From NCBI GenBank assembly GCA_016713725.1, contig JADJOO010000008.1:62001-126000 (forward strand): a stretch of 64,000 nt of DNA. The letters are read 5' to 3'. The notes beneath the pieces are model-generated. The model was not told where the DNA came from. It did no database searches and saw only the letters and a list, made by a program, of their open reading frames with translations. This stretch comes from Pseudomonadota bacterium. GTDB lineage: Bacteria > Pseudomonadota > Gammaproteobacteria > Steroidobacterales > Steroidobacteraceae. The position numbers were made by a program, and so were the translations under genes. Every line of letters starts with the position of its first letter. Position 1 is the first letter of the stretch. Of this stretch, positions 35,494 to 44,999 are shown piece by piece.

Positions 35494-37102
35494 ATGAGCG
35501 TGCTGCAGACCCGCATCGACCGGCATGGCGCCGAGTTCACGGCCAACGAGGCCGTCAACCGCGCACTGGCCGCCGAACTCCGTGAACTCGCGGCGAAGGT
35601 CCGCGCAGGCGGCTCCGCGGCGGCACGTGCACAGCACGAGAGCCGTGACAAGCTGCTGGTACGAGATCGCATCGACCGGTTGCTCGATCCGGGCACGCCC
35701 TTCCTCGAGATCGGCCAGCTCGCGGGTCACAACCTGTACGACGACTGGATTCCGAGCGGCGGTGTCGTGGCCGGCATCGGACGCGTGTCGGGCCTCGAAT
35801 GCGTCATCGTTGGCAACGACGCGACGGTAAAGGGTGGCACGTACTACCCCATCACCGTGCGCAAGCACCTGCGCGCACAGGAAGTGGCGCTCGAGAATCG
35901 CCTGCCCCTGCATCTACCTCGTCGACTCCGGCGGCGCGTTCCTGCCGCGGCAGGACGACGTCTTTCCCGACCGCGAGCACTTCGGCCGCATCTTCTACAA
36001 CCAGGCGCAGATGTCGGCGCGCGGCATCCCGCAGCTGGCCGTCGTGATGGGTTCGTGCACGGCGGGCGGCGCGTACGTCCCGGCGATGTGCGACGAGTCC
36101 ATCATCGTGCGCGAACAGGGCACGATCTTCCTGGGTGGTCCGCCATTGGTGCAGGCCGCAACGGGCGAACGCGTCGACGCAGAAACTCTGGGGGGTGGCG
36201 ACGTGCACGCGCGGCAGTCCGGCGTGGTCGATTACCTTGCCGACAACGATGCGCACGCGCTGTGGATGGCGCGGCGACTGGTCAGCAACCTGAACCGTAC
36301 TGGCTCGAAGCCACCGCCCGCGCCGGCCCGAACACCGACCTATCCCGCCGAAGAGTTGTACGGGGTGGTTCCGCGGGATACGCGTCACCCCTACGACGTG
36401 CGCGAAGTGATCGCGCGCCTCGTGGACGCTTCCGAGTTCGACGAGTTCAAGGAACTCTACGGCACGACGCTCGTCTGCGGCTTCGCACGGATTGCCGGTT
36501 ACCCGGTGGGCATCGTTGCGAACAACGGCATCCTGTTCTCGGAGTCCGCCCAGAAGGGCGCGCACTTCATCGAGCTGTGCAATCGCCGGCGCGTGCCGCT
36601 CGTGTTCCTGCAGAACATCACCGGCTTCATGGTCGGCCGCAAGTACGAAGCCGGCGGCATCGCTCGCGACGGCGCCAAGATGGTGACGGCGGTGGCTTGC
36701 GCGTCCGTGCCCAAGTTCACCGTGATCATCGGCGGATCGTTCGGTGCGGGTAACTATGCGATGTGCGGTCGCGCGTACGGCGGCCGCTTCCTCTGGACCT
36801 GGCCCAACTCGCGCATCTCGGTAATGGGCGGCGAGCAGGCCGCGACGGTGCTTGCGATCGTCAAGCGCGAAGGCCTGCAGCGCCGGGGCGAGGAGTGGTC
36901 GCAGGACGACGAACAGAAGTTCCGCGACGATATCCGTGGCCAGTACGAAACCCAGGGACATCCCACCTATGCCAGCGCCCGGCTCTGGGACGACGGTGTG
37001 ATCGACCCGGCCGACACGCGCAACGTGCTGGCCCTCGCGCTCGCGGCCGCCACGTGCCGGCCCGACGAGGGCGAGACGCCCTTCGGCATTTTCAGGATGT
37101 GA
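35494..37102 (+). CDS. mccB: Methylcrotonyl-CoA carboxylase carboxyltransferase subunit (frame break near 35905)
   Basis: The beta subunit of about 535 residues transfers carboxyl from biotin to 3-methylcrotonyl-CoA. N-terminal ESRDKLLVRDRIDRLLDPG and DATVKGGTYYPITVRKHLRA are typical of MccB and not of propionyl-CoA carboxylase. Then SGGAFLPRQDDVFPDREHFG, MGSCTAGGAYVPAMCDE, QNITGFMVGRKYEAGGIARD and GSFGAGNYAMCGRAY follow. The frame breaks in CTGCCCCTGCATC near 35905: removing one C from the run of four gives LPCIYLVDSGG and restores one protein, a strong sign of a homopolymer error. It lies 31 bases after citE and 8 bases before mccA. Confidence 0.93.
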
Positions 37103-37110
37103 GGCCAGCC

Positions 37111-39132
37111 ATGCTCAAGAGCGTCCTGATTGCCAACCGCGGCGAGATCGCCTGCCGCGTCATTCGCACCGCGCGACGGCTGGGCCTGCGCACCGTCGCC
37201 GTGTATTCGGAAGCCGACCGCGGGGCGCTGCACGTGCGGATGGCGGACGAGGCTGTTTGCATCGGCCCTGCCGCCGCCCGAGAAAGTTATCTCGACGGCG
37301 ACAAGCTGCTCGCAGTGGCGAAGCAGCACGGCTGCGAATCGATTCATCCCGGGTACGGCTTTCTGTCTGAAAACGCGGACTTCGCCCGTGCCTGCGAATC
37401 GGCCGGCATCGTGTTCATTGGTCCGCCCGCGTCCTCGATCGATCGCATGGGTTCGAAGAGCGAGGCACGCCGACTGATGTCCGCGGCCGGCGTGCCCGTG
37501 CTGCCGGGCTACGACGATGACGATCAGTCCGACGCAAAGTTGCTCGCCGCGACGAAGACGCTGAGGTATCCGCTGTTGATCAAGCCGACGGCGGGCGGGG
37601 GCGGCAAGGGCATGCGCATCGTGCGCGCCGCAGCCGAATTCGCCGAAGCGCTCGCCGGTGCGCGCCGAGAAGCCGCAAAGTCCTTCGGCGACGATCGAGT
37701 GCTGCTCGAGCGCTTCGTCGAAAAGGGCAGGCACGTCGAGATCCAGGTTTTCGCCGACGCGCACGGCAACGCCGTGCACCTGCACGAGCGCGACTGCTCG
37801 CTGCAGCGCCGCCACCAGAAAGTGATCGAGGAAGCCCCTGCGCCGGGCCTGAACGACACGACTCGCGCAGCGATGGGCGCAGCGGCCGTGGCGGCGGCAA
37901 TGGCGGTCGGTTATCGCGGCGCCGGCACGGTCGAATTCCTGTTCGATGGCACCGAGTTCTATTTCCTCGAGATGAACACGCGCTTGCAGGTCGAGCATCC
38001 GGTCACCGAAATGATCACCGGGCTCGACCTCGTCGAGTGGCAGCTGCGTGTCGCTTCCGGCGAACGGTTGCCGCTCGACCAGGCGGCAATCCCGCGTCGC
38101 GGCCACGCGATCGAAGCGCGCCTGTACGCCGAGGATCCGGAGCGCGGCTTCCTGCCGTCCACGGGCCGTCTCTCGCGCCTGCGCTTTCCTGCCGCAACAC
38201 AGGACGTGCGCGTCGATGCGGGCGTGGAGGAGGGTGACGAAGTCACGGTCCACTACGACCCGATGATTGCCAAGCTGATCGTCTGGGCGCCCGATCGCGC
38301 GACGGCGATCGAAAGGCTGCAACAGGCACTCGAAGCCACCGAAGTCGAAGGGGTGCGCACCAACGCACGCTTTCTCTGGCAGATCCTCGGCGCACCGGTC
38401 GTGCGCGCGGGCGACGTCAGCACGCGATTGCTCGAAACCGACCCGTCGCTCGCGCCTGGCGTCGAAGCCCACGAGATCCACGCAGCCTGGCTGATTGCCG
38501 CTGCGGCTTGCTTGCATTCGATGCCGGGCGACGATCTTGGGCACGCCAATCACGCCGCGAGTCCGTGGGAAGCGGCCACGGGTTTCCGGCTGAACGGCCC
38601 GGCCAGCGTGCGAGTCGCATTGCGCCTCGACACGAACGGCGCGCCTGCCTCGATTGCAGAGTCACAGCCGCTGCAGCACTGGCTGTCGTTTCGGCGCGAG
38701 CCCGAGGGTCTGGCCGTCGTCCTCGATGGCAAGCCGCATCGGGTCACGTTGCGACGCCCCGCAAGCGATGTGCTCGAGGGCTACGTCGACGGTCACCCCG
38801 TGCGTGCGCGTGTCGAACTGGATCACGACCGCTTGATCGTGCGCCGGCACTGCCTGCGCTTCGATTTCGTCGAGGACACGGGGGCAGAGCATCGCGTGTC
38901 GGCGGAGCACGAGGGACATTTCAGGGCGCCGATGCCCGGGCACGTCCTCGACGTACGGGTCAAGGTCGGCCAGAGGGTGGAGCAGGGTGCGGTGCTGCTG
39001 GTGCTCGAAGCCATGAAGATGGAGCACTCGCTCACGGCGCCATGGACCGCAAACGTGATCGAAGTCAAGGTGCAGAAGGGTCAAAGGGTCGAAGAAGGAA
39101 CCGATCTCGTCAGGCTGGAACCCGTAGAATGA
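37111..39132 (+). CDS. mccA: Methylcrotonyl-CoA carboxylase biotin-containing subunit
   Basis: A 673-residue alpha subunit with three parts: biotin carboxylase (SVLIANRGEIACRVIRTARR at the start, the Gly-rich ATP loop PTAGGGGKGMRIV, FLEMNTRLQVEHPVTEM), a linking BT-type domain, and a C-terminal biotinyl domain with the attachment lysine in EAMKMEHSL. It carboxylates biotin using ATP and bicarbonate and passes the group to MccB. Length and domain order are those of MccA. It is the last gene of the operon; about 110 bases then separate it from ccmA. No frame break is present. Confidence 0.95.
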   Translation: MLKSVLIANRGEIACRVIRTARRLGLRTVAVYSEADRGALHVRMADEAVCIGPAAARESYLDGDKLLAVAKQHGCESIHPGYGFLSENADFARACESAGIVFIGPPASSIDRMGSKSEARRLMSAAGVPVLPGYDDDDQSDAKLLAATKTLRYPLLIKPTAGGGGKGMRIVRAAAEFAEALAGARREAAKSFGDDRVLLERFVEKGRHVEIQVFADAHGNAVHLHERDCSLQRRHQKVIEEAPAPGLNDTTRAAMGAAAVAAAMAVGYRGAGTVEFLFDGTEFYFLEMNTRLQVEHPVTEMITGLDLVEWQLRVASGERLPLDQAAIPRRGHAIEARLYAEDPERGFLPSTGRLSRLRFPAATQDVRVDAGVEEGDEVTVHYDPMIAKLIVWAPDRATAIERLQQALEATEVEGVRTNARFLWQILGAPVVRAGDVSTRLLETDPSLAPGVEAHEIHAAWLIAAAACLHSMPGDDLGHANHAASPWEAATGFRLNGPASVRVALRLDTNGAPASIAESQPLQHWLSFRREPEGLAVVLDGKPHRVTLRRPASDVLEGYVDGHPVRARVELDHDRLIVRRHCLRFDFVEDTGAEHRVSAEHEGHFRAPMPGHVLDVRVKVGQRVEQGAVLLVLEAMKMEHSLTAPWTANVIEVKVQKGQRVEEGTDLVRLEPVE

Positions 39133-39150
39133 CTGCGGCAATCCCCGACC

Positions 39151-39176
39151 TTGGAATGAGTCTGTTTTGCTAGACT
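39151..39176 (+). promoter_or_regulatory. Possible promoter of the ccm operon
   Basis: TTGGAA at 39151 and an extended -10 (TG-C-TAGACT, 39168-39176) lie in the 112-base gap between mccA and ccmA. The spacer between the hexamers is only 14 bases, so the extended -10 is the stronger evidence. Prediction only. Confidence 0.3.
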
Positions 39177-39244
39177 TCGCGCCGAATCGCGGCCCTCCGA
39201 CATTGTTTCTGGGCGCGAAAACAGGCGAGTCACGCGGAGGCGGG

Positions 39245-39877
39245 ATGGTAGTGGACGGGGCCCTGTTCGAGGCCCGCGAAATCAATGCGTGGCGAGGCGA
39301 CCGGCACATCCTGCGTGACGTGTCTTTCTCAGTCCGCCCCGGCGAGTTTCTCAAGGTCACGGGCCCCAACGGCGTCGGCAAGACGACGTTGCTGCGAGTG
39401 ATCTGCGGCCTGCTGCCCGCCGAAGGCGGCGAATTGTTGTGGCGCGGGAAATCGATTCGCGGCCGCCGCGACGAGTTCAATTTCGAACTGGGCCACCTCG
39501 GCCACCTCAATTCCCTGAAAGGCGACCTGACGGCCCGCGAGAACCTCAAGTTCCTCGCTGGCCTGCGCACGACGCTCACGGCGCAGACGATCGATGCGAC
39601 CCTGGACCGCGTCGGCATACTTTCCCGGGGCGACCTGCCCGCGCGTTCGCTGTCGGCTGGTCAGAAGCGTCGCCTGGCGCTGGCGCGCTTGCTGCTTGCG
39701 GATGCGGCCCTCTGGATTCTCGACGAACCCGTGACGAACCTCGACACCGCCGGCATCCGGCTGGTCGAAGAACTGATCGTCGACCACCTGGAGCACGGCG
39801 GCCTGGCCATCGCAGCGGCCCATCAACGGCTGCTCGACGACGCTCCGTGCCTGCGACGCCTGGAGCTCGAGCCATGA
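39245..39877 (+). CDS. ccmA: Haem exporter ATP-binding subunit CcmA
   Basis: A 210-residue ABC ATPase of cytochrome c maturation system I. Walker A is GPNGVGKTTLLRVICGLLPA, the signature is SLSAGQKRRLALARLLL (LSxGQ type), and Walker B is LWILDEPVTNLD. The small size and the 'SAGQKRR' form are typical of CcmA. With CcmB, CcmC and CcmD it drives release of haem-loaded CcmE. ATG 39245 follows a GGAGG-like site, and the stop overlaps ccmB by 4 bases. Confidence 0.95.
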   Translation: MVVDGALFEAREINAWRGDRHILRDVSFSVRPGEFLKVTGPNGVGKTTLLRVICGLLPAEGGELLWRGKSIRGRRDEFNFELGHLGHLNSLKGDLTARENLKFLAGLRTTLTAQTIDATLDRVGILSRGDLPARSLSAGQKRRLALARLLLADAALWILDEPVTNLDTAGIRLVEELIVDHLEHGGLAIAAAHQRLLDDAPCLRRLELEP

Positions 39878-40566
39878 CCGCCGTGCGGACACCGACGCTC
39901 GCTGCCGCCAAGCTCGTCTTCCAGCGCGACATGACGCTGGCCTGGCGCCGCTGGGACGAAGTGGCACAGCCGCTCATCTTCTATGTGGTCGTCACGACGA
40001 TGTTCCCCCTCGCCACCACGCCGGACCTTTCGGCATTGCGCGTGATCGGCGGTGGCGTGGTCTGGGTAGCCGCGCTGCTGGCCTCGCTGCTCGCGCTCGA
40101 AGCCCTGTTCCGGGCCGACGTCGAAGACGGCACGACGGAACAATGGGTACTCTCCGGTCAGCCCCTGGGGTATCTTCTGCTGGCCAAAGTCGCGGCCCAC
40201 TGGGTGCTGACGGGCCTGCCGCTCGTAATCATGTCGCCGATCGTCGGCACGGGCCTGGGGCTGCCGACCAGCGTCTGGGGCGTACTGATGTCGTCGCTGC
40301 TGCTCGGCACCGGGACGCTCAGCATCCTCGGCGGCATTGGCGCGGCACTCACGGTAGGCGTGCGCAGGGGCAGCGTGCTCCTGTCGCTGCTGGTGTTGCC
40401 GCTCGCCATGCCGCTGTTGATCTTCGGGTCCCGCGCCGTGTCCATGCAGATGGACGGGGATTCCCCGGCGGGTCCGCTGCAGCTGCTGGCGGCGATCTTC
40501 TTCATGGCGTTGAGTCTCGGACCGATCGCAATGTCTGCGGCGATCCGCATCAGCGTCGAGAATTGA
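39874..40566 (+). CDS. ccmB: Haem exporter membrane subunit CcmB
   Basis: A 230-residue protein with six hydrophobic segments. The start FQRDMTLAWRRWDEVAQPLI and segments FPLATTPDLSALRVIGGGVV and EDGTTEQWVLSGQPLGYLLL match CcmB, the membrane partner of CcmA. The ATGA overlap with ccmA and the position before ccmC confirm the identity. Confidence 0.95.
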   Translation: MTAVRTPTLAAAKLVFQRDMTLAWRRWDEVAQPLIFYVVVTTMFPLATTPDLSALRVIGGGVVWVAALLASLLALEALFRADVEDGTTEQWVLSGQPLGYLLLAKVAAHWVLTGLPLVIMSPIVGTGLGLPTSVWGVLMSSLLLGTGTLSILGGIGAALTVGVRRGSVLLSLLVLPLAMPLLIFGSRAVSMQMDGDSPAGPLQLLAAIFFMALSLGPIAMSAAIRISVEN

Positions 40567-40624
40567 CAGGTATTTGACGCAATCCACTGAACGCAACGCA
40601 CGCTGACCGGTCAAGAGGAACAAC

Positions 40625-41356
40625 ATGTCGTGGACCTGGTTCCATAAGCTCGCATCGCCGCCGCACGCCTATCGCATCCTGGGCAGCCTGGCTCCGTGGT
40701 TCGGCTGGGCGTCGCTGGCCCTGATACTGCTGGCCACCTGGTGGGGCCTGGTGAAGGCGCCTGCCGATTACCAGCAAGGCGACGGCTTCCGCATCCTTTA
40801 TGTCCATGCGCCGAGCGCCTGGATGTCGATGTTCACTTATGTCGTGATGGCGGTGGCGGCCGGCGTCGGCCTGATCTGGCGCATCAAGCTGGCGCACGCA
40901 GCCGCGGCGGCCTGTGCGCCCATCGGAGCCTCTTTCACTTTCCTGGCACTGGCGACAGGCTCGATCTGGGGCAAGCCGATGTGGGGTACCTGGTGGGTCT
41001 GGGATGCCCGTCTCACTTCGGAGCTGCTGCTGCTCTTCCTGTACCTTGGCTACATGGCGCTGCGGGCCTCGTTCGACGATCCTCAGCGGGCGGACCGGGC
41101 AAGCGCCGTGCTGGCACTGGTCGGCGTGATCAACGTGCCGATCATCCACTACTCGGTCAATTGGTGGTCTACGCTGCACCAACCGGCAAGCGTGACCAAG
41201 TTCGACAAGCCTTCGATCGACCTGGCGATGCTGATTCCGTTGTTCCTCATGATCGCCGGCTTCCAGCTGTACTTCGGCTGGGCCGTGTCCCGCCGCTTGC
41301 GTGGCGAGATCCTGCGCCGAGAACGCAATGCGAACTGGCTTAAGGAAGCAGCATAA
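40625..41356 (+). CDS. ccmC: Haem lyase/handling protein CcmC
   Basis: A 243-residue integral membrane protein that binds haem and hands it to CcmE. It carries the tryptophan-rich WWD motif WGTWWVWDARLTSELLLLFL on the periplasmic side and the flanking haem-ligand His residues in LYVHAPSAWMSM and IIHYSVNWWSTLHQ. Six membrane helices are visible. It starts 58 bases after ccmB with an AGAGGAAC ribosome site and is followed 2 bases later by ccmD. Confidence 0.95.
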   Translation: MSWTWFHKLASPPHAYRILGSLAPWFGWASLALILLATWWGLVKAPADYQQGDGFRILYVHAPSAWMSMFTYVVMAVAAGVGLIWRIKLAHAAAAACAPIGASFTFLALATGSIWGKPMWGTWWVWDARLTSELLLLFLYLGYMALRASFDDPQRADRASAVLALVGVINVPIIHYSVNWWSTLHQPASVTKFDKPSIDLAMLIPLFLMIAGFQLYFGWAVSRRLRGEILRRERNANWLKEAA

Positions 41357-41358
41357 TC

Positions 41359-41532
41359 ATGGACTTACAGACGTTTTTTGAGATGGGAGGTTACGCGGGC
41401 TACGTGTGGACCTCCTACGGCCTGACGGCCCTGATCCTGCTCTGGAACTGGTGGGCAGCCCGCCGTTTCGAAGCCGAAGCCCAGCTTGCCGCCAGGCGGC
41501 GCAATGAACTTGCATTGGAGAGAACAGCATGA
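41359..41532 (+). CDS. ccmD: Haem exporter accessory protein CcmD
   Basis: A 57-residue single-pass membrane protein. It begins MDLQTFFEMGGYAGYVWTSY, the conserved CcmD start, followed by one hydrophobic helix (GLTALILLWNWWAA) and a basic, charged tail. CcmD stabilises the CcmABC complex with CcmE. The start lies 2 bases after the ccmC stop, and the stop overlaps ccmE (ATGA). Size, order and motif make the call safe. Confidence 0.92.
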   Translation: MDLQTFFEMGGYAGYVWTSYGLTALILLWNWWAARRFEAEAQLAARRRNELALERTA

Positions 41533-41978
41533 CACCGCGACAGAAGCGCATGGTCACCGTCGTCGCCATCGTGGCCGGAGTCGGTATCGCTACCACCTTT
41601 GCACTGCAGGCCTTCAACCAGAACCTGCTCTATTACTACAGCCCGACGCAGGTGCACGCCGGCGAAGCACCCGCGTCCCGGTCCATCCGGGTCGGCGGCC
41701 TGGTGGAGAATGGCAGCCTCGCACGCAAGCCGGGCAGCATGGAGGTCACCTTCGTCCTGACCGACTACGCGCAGAAGGTTCCGGTGAGCTACACGGGCGT
41801 ACTGCCCGACCTGTTCCGCGAGGGGCAGGGCGTCATTGCGCGCGGCAGGATGGACGGCGACCGCTTCGTCGCCGAAGAGGTTCTGGCCAAGCACGACGAG
41901 AATTACATGCCGCCCGAAGTGGCAGACAGCCTGAAGCCACACCTGGACGCGGCAAATTCGACGGCTGGCAGCACCTGA
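41529..41978 (+). CDS. ccmE: Periplasmic haem chaperone CcmE
   Basis: A 149-residue protein with an N-terminal membrane anchor (MVTVVAIVAGVGIATTFALQ) and a periplasmic OB-fold domain. The haem-binding His lies in LAKHDENYMPPEV, where the family has AKHDExY. RSIRVGGLVENGSL and FREGQGVIARGRM are also typical. It receives haem from CcmC and gives it to CcmF. Coupled to ccmD by a 4-base overlap. Confidence 0.95.
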   Translation: MTPRQKRMVTVVAIVAGVGIATTFALQAFNQNLLYYYSPTQVHAGEAPASRSIRVGGLVENGSLARKPGSMEVTFVLTDYAQKVPVSYTGVLPDLFREGQGVIARGRMDGDRFVAEEVLAKHDENYMPPEVADSLKPHLDAANSTAGST

Positions 41979-42020
41979 TCACCAGCGACCGACACTAGCC
42001 CGCACCGGAGCAACCACCGC

Positions 42021-43980
42021 ATGGTCGTCGAACTTGGTTTGTTTGCGCTGATCCTCGCGCTGCTTCTGTCCTGCGCGCAGGCCTTCTTCGGCCTCGCCGG
42101 ACCTGCGATCGGGAACCGACGCTGGATGGCTGCAGCACGCCCAGCGGTGGCCGGGCAATTCGTCTTTGTCGCGCTGTCGTTCGCCGTACTGGCCTGGGCG
42201 TTCTACAAAAACGACTTCTCGGTGCTGTACGTCGCGAACAACTCCAACTCGGCGCTGCCGACGTTCTACCGCTTCTCCGCGGTGTGGGGAGCGCACGAGG
42301 GTTCGCTGCTGTTGTGGGCGCTTTCGCTTTCGGCGTGGTCGATCGCCGTCGCCGTCTTCAGCAAGAACCTGCCTGAATCGTTCGCCGCGCGCGTGCTCGG
42401 CGTGCTCGGCGTCGTCAGTATCGGGTTCCAGGCCTTCATCCTGTTCACGTCGAACCCGTTCGAGCGCCTCATGCCGCCGCCGCCAGGACGGTCAGGATTT
42501 GAACCCACTGTTGCAGGATTTCGCGCTCGCCGTGCATCCGCCGATGCTGTACCTCGGATACGTCGGCTTCTCCGTCGCCTTCGCGTTCGCGGTCGCCGCG
42601 CTGCTCGAGGGCAAGCTCGACGAGAAATGGGCTCGCTGGACACGTCCATGGACGACCGTCGCCTGGATGATGCTCACGTGCGGCATCGCGCTTGGCAGCT
42701 GGTGGGCGTACTACGAACTCGGCTGGGGCGGCTGGTGGTTCTGGGATCCGGTCGAGAACGCATCCTTCATGCCCTGGCTCGTCGGCACGGCGCTGATCCA
42801 TTCGCTGGCAGTCACCGAAAAGCGCGGGCTCTTCAAGAGCTGGACGTTGCTGCTCGCCATCATCGCGTTCTCGCTGAGCCTGCTCGGCACGTTCCTGGTG
42901 CGTTCCGGCGTGCTGGTATCGGTGCACGCATTCGCCAGCGACCCGAGCCGCGGCATCTTCATCCTCGCATTCCTTGGCCTCTGCGTCGGTGGCTCGCTGG
43001 CGCTCTACGCATGGCGCGGTCCCGCGCTGCGCGCCAAGGGCAGCTTCGACGTGGTCTCGCGCGAGTCCTTCCTGCTGTTCAACAACATGCTGCTGCTCGT
43101 GACGACGGCGCTGATCCTGATCGGCACGCTGTACCCACTGTTCCTCGACGCGCTCAACATGGGCAAGATCTCGGTCGGACCGCCGTACTTCAACGTCGTG
43201 TTCCTGATCCCGACGCTGCCGTTGATGGCGCTGCTCGCGGTCGGCATGCACGCCGCCTGGAAACACGCTAAGCTCGAAGAAAAGAAGAAGGCATTGGCGA
43301 CCATGCTCGCCATCGCGACCGTCGCCGGCGTGGCCATTCCTGTCGTTGCCTATGACGGCTTCAACTTCATGGCGTCGGTCGGCCTCACGGCGGCTTTCTG
43401 GGTGATCCTGTCGTCGCTTTATGAGCCGTTCCAGCGCCTGCGCAAGCAGCAGTCGCTGTCGCGAGGCGTGGTTGGCATGACCGTCGCGCACATAGGAGTC
43501 GCGATGTTCTGCATCGGCGTCACGGTGGTGCAGACCTATCGCATCGAGAAGGACATCGCGCTCAGTCCGGGCGAGTCCGTCGAGCTGCAGGGCTACAAGT
43601 TCAGCTTCGACAGCCTCGAGCAGGTGGCCGGCCCCAACTACGACGCGACGCAGGCGCACTTCACGATCACCGAAGGCGACAAGGTCATCGCCAAGCTCCA
43701 GCCGCAGAAGCGCGTCTACCGCGTGCGCACCATGCCGATGACAGAAGCCGGCATCACAGTGAACTGGAACCGCGACCTGTTCATCGCCATGGGCGACGAC
43801 CTGGGCGCCAACGCCTGGAGCGTGCGAGTGCAGTACAAGCCGATGGTCCGCTTCATCTGGTTCGGGGCGCTGGTGATGGCCATCGGCGGATTCATCGCAA
43901 TCACCGATCGCCGCTATCGCACGCGCAAGTCCGAGGCCGACGCGAAGGTCGACCTGGGAAAAACGGCGAAAGCCACCTGA
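42021..43980 (+). CDS. ccmF: Cytochrome c haem lyase subunit CcmF (frame break near 42485)
   Basis: A large integral membrane protein (about 652 residues) that attaches haem to apocytochrome c. The N-terminal part (VGVW-like region FSAVWGAHEGSLLLWALSLS) and the WWD motif GWGGWWFWDPVENASFMPWL are present, along with LLGTFLVRSGVLVSVHAFAS and a C-terminal periplasmic domain. The frame breaks near 42485, in a GCC-repeat tract just after NPFERLMPPPP; it continues DLNPLLQDFALAVHPPMLYL in another frame. Since ccmF is needed by the otherwise intact operon, an indel error is more likely than a dead gene. Confidence 0.93.
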
Positions 43981-43998
43981 CTTTCCGGGACAATCGAC

Positions 43999-44544
43999 AT
44001 GCTCAAGTTTGGCGTACCACTCGCACTGGCGGTGCTGCTCGGTGTGTTCCTGTTCGTGGGCCTGCAGCGCGATCCGTCCTACGTGCCTTCGCCGCTGATC
44101 GGCAAGCAGGCGCCGGAATTCACGCTTCCCAGCCTGCACGACCCGGACTATCCGGTCGCCTCGAAGGAACTGGCTGGCAAGGCCTGGGTGCTGAACGTGT
44201 GGGGCACCTGGTGCGGCGGTTGTCGCCAGGAACACGACACGCTGATGGCGATCGCGCGGACCGGCGCGGTACCGCTGATCGGGCTGAACTGGAAAGACGA
44301 CGGGGCCGCAGCGCAGCAATGGCTGAGCGCGCTGGGCAATCCCTACGCAGTCGTTGCCTCCGATCCTGAAGGCCGTGTGGCGATTGACTGGGGCGTCTAC
44401 GGCGCCCCGGAAACCTTCCTGATCGGACCGGACGGCAAGGTGCTGTTCAAGCACATCGCGCCCATGACCATGGAAGTCTGGACCAAAGAGTTCCTGCCGC
44501 GCATCCAGGCGGCCAACGCCGGCAACGTGCCGGCCGGGGGATGA
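43999..44544 (+). CDS. ccmG: Thiol:disulfide interchange protein CcmG/DsbE
   Basis: A 181-residue thioredoxin-fold protein anchored in the membrane by its N-terminal helix and facing the periplasm. The redox motif is WGTWCGGCRQEHDTL: WCGGC rather than the more frequent WCPxC. Later YGAPETFLIGPDGKVLFKH contains the cis-Pro region (GAPET) characteristic of DsbE. It keeps apocytochrome c cysteines reduced for haem attachment. It overlaps ccmH by 4 bases. Confidence 0.94.
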   Translation: MLKFGVPLALAVLLGVFLFVGLQRDPSYVPSPLIGKQAPEFTLPSLHDPDYPVASKELAGKAWVLNVWGTWCGGCRQEHDTLMAIARTGAVPLIGLNWKDDGAAAQQWLSALGNPYAVVASDPEGRVAIDWGVYGAPETFLIGPDGKVLFKHIAPMTMEVWTKEFLPRIQAANAGNVPAGG

Positions 44545-44999
44545 ACGACATGTCGTTGCTGCATTTTTCGCGTTTCGCTCGCACCATGCTCCTGGCATTG
44601 CTGGTCGCGATCGCGGTTCCGGCACTCGCCATCGACACCGAGCGTGCTTTCGACGACCCCGCCCTGCAGGCACGCTACGAGATGATCGGCCGCGAGTTGC
44701 GTTGTCTCGTGTGCCAAAACCAGACCATCGCCGATTCGAACGCAACGCTGGCCCAGGACCTGCGTCGCGAAGTCCGCGAGATGATCACCGCCGGCAAGAC
44801 GGATGACGAGATCCGCACGTTCATGGTCGATCGTTATGGCGACTTCGTGCTCTACAAGCCGCGCATGACACCGGTCAACTACCTGCTTTGGGCAGCTCCG
44901 GTGCTGCTGCTGCTCCTTGGAACGTTCATAGGGCTCCGCATCATCCGCAAGCAGGCAGCGCAGGCGGATGCGGACGGCCCGGAGGCTGGACAATCGTGA
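44541..44999 (+). CDS. ccmH: Cytochrome c maturation protein CcmH (CcmL type)
   Basis: A 152-residue protein with a signal sequence, a periplasmic three-helix domain and a C-terminal membrane helix (YLLWAAPVLLLLLGTFIGLR). The redox motif is RELRCLVCQNQTIADSNATL (LRCxxCQNQ), as in all CcmH N-terminal domains. Here CcmH and CcmI are separate genes, unlike the fused E. coli CcmH. It is coupled to both neighbours by overlaps. Confidence 0.94.
   Translation: MNDMSLLHFSRFARTMLLALLVAIAVPALAIDTERAFDDPALQARYEMIGRELRCLVCQNQTIADSNATLAQDLRREVREMITAGKTDDEIRTFMVDRYGDFVLYKPRMTPVNYLLWAAPVLLLLLGTFIGLRIIRKQAAQADADGPEAGQS

Noticed and set aside
42469..44745. 758-codon open frame antisense to ccmF-ccmH
   Set aside because: Composition is rich in His, Arg and Gln with no domains, and the opposite strand encodes motif-complete ccm genes.
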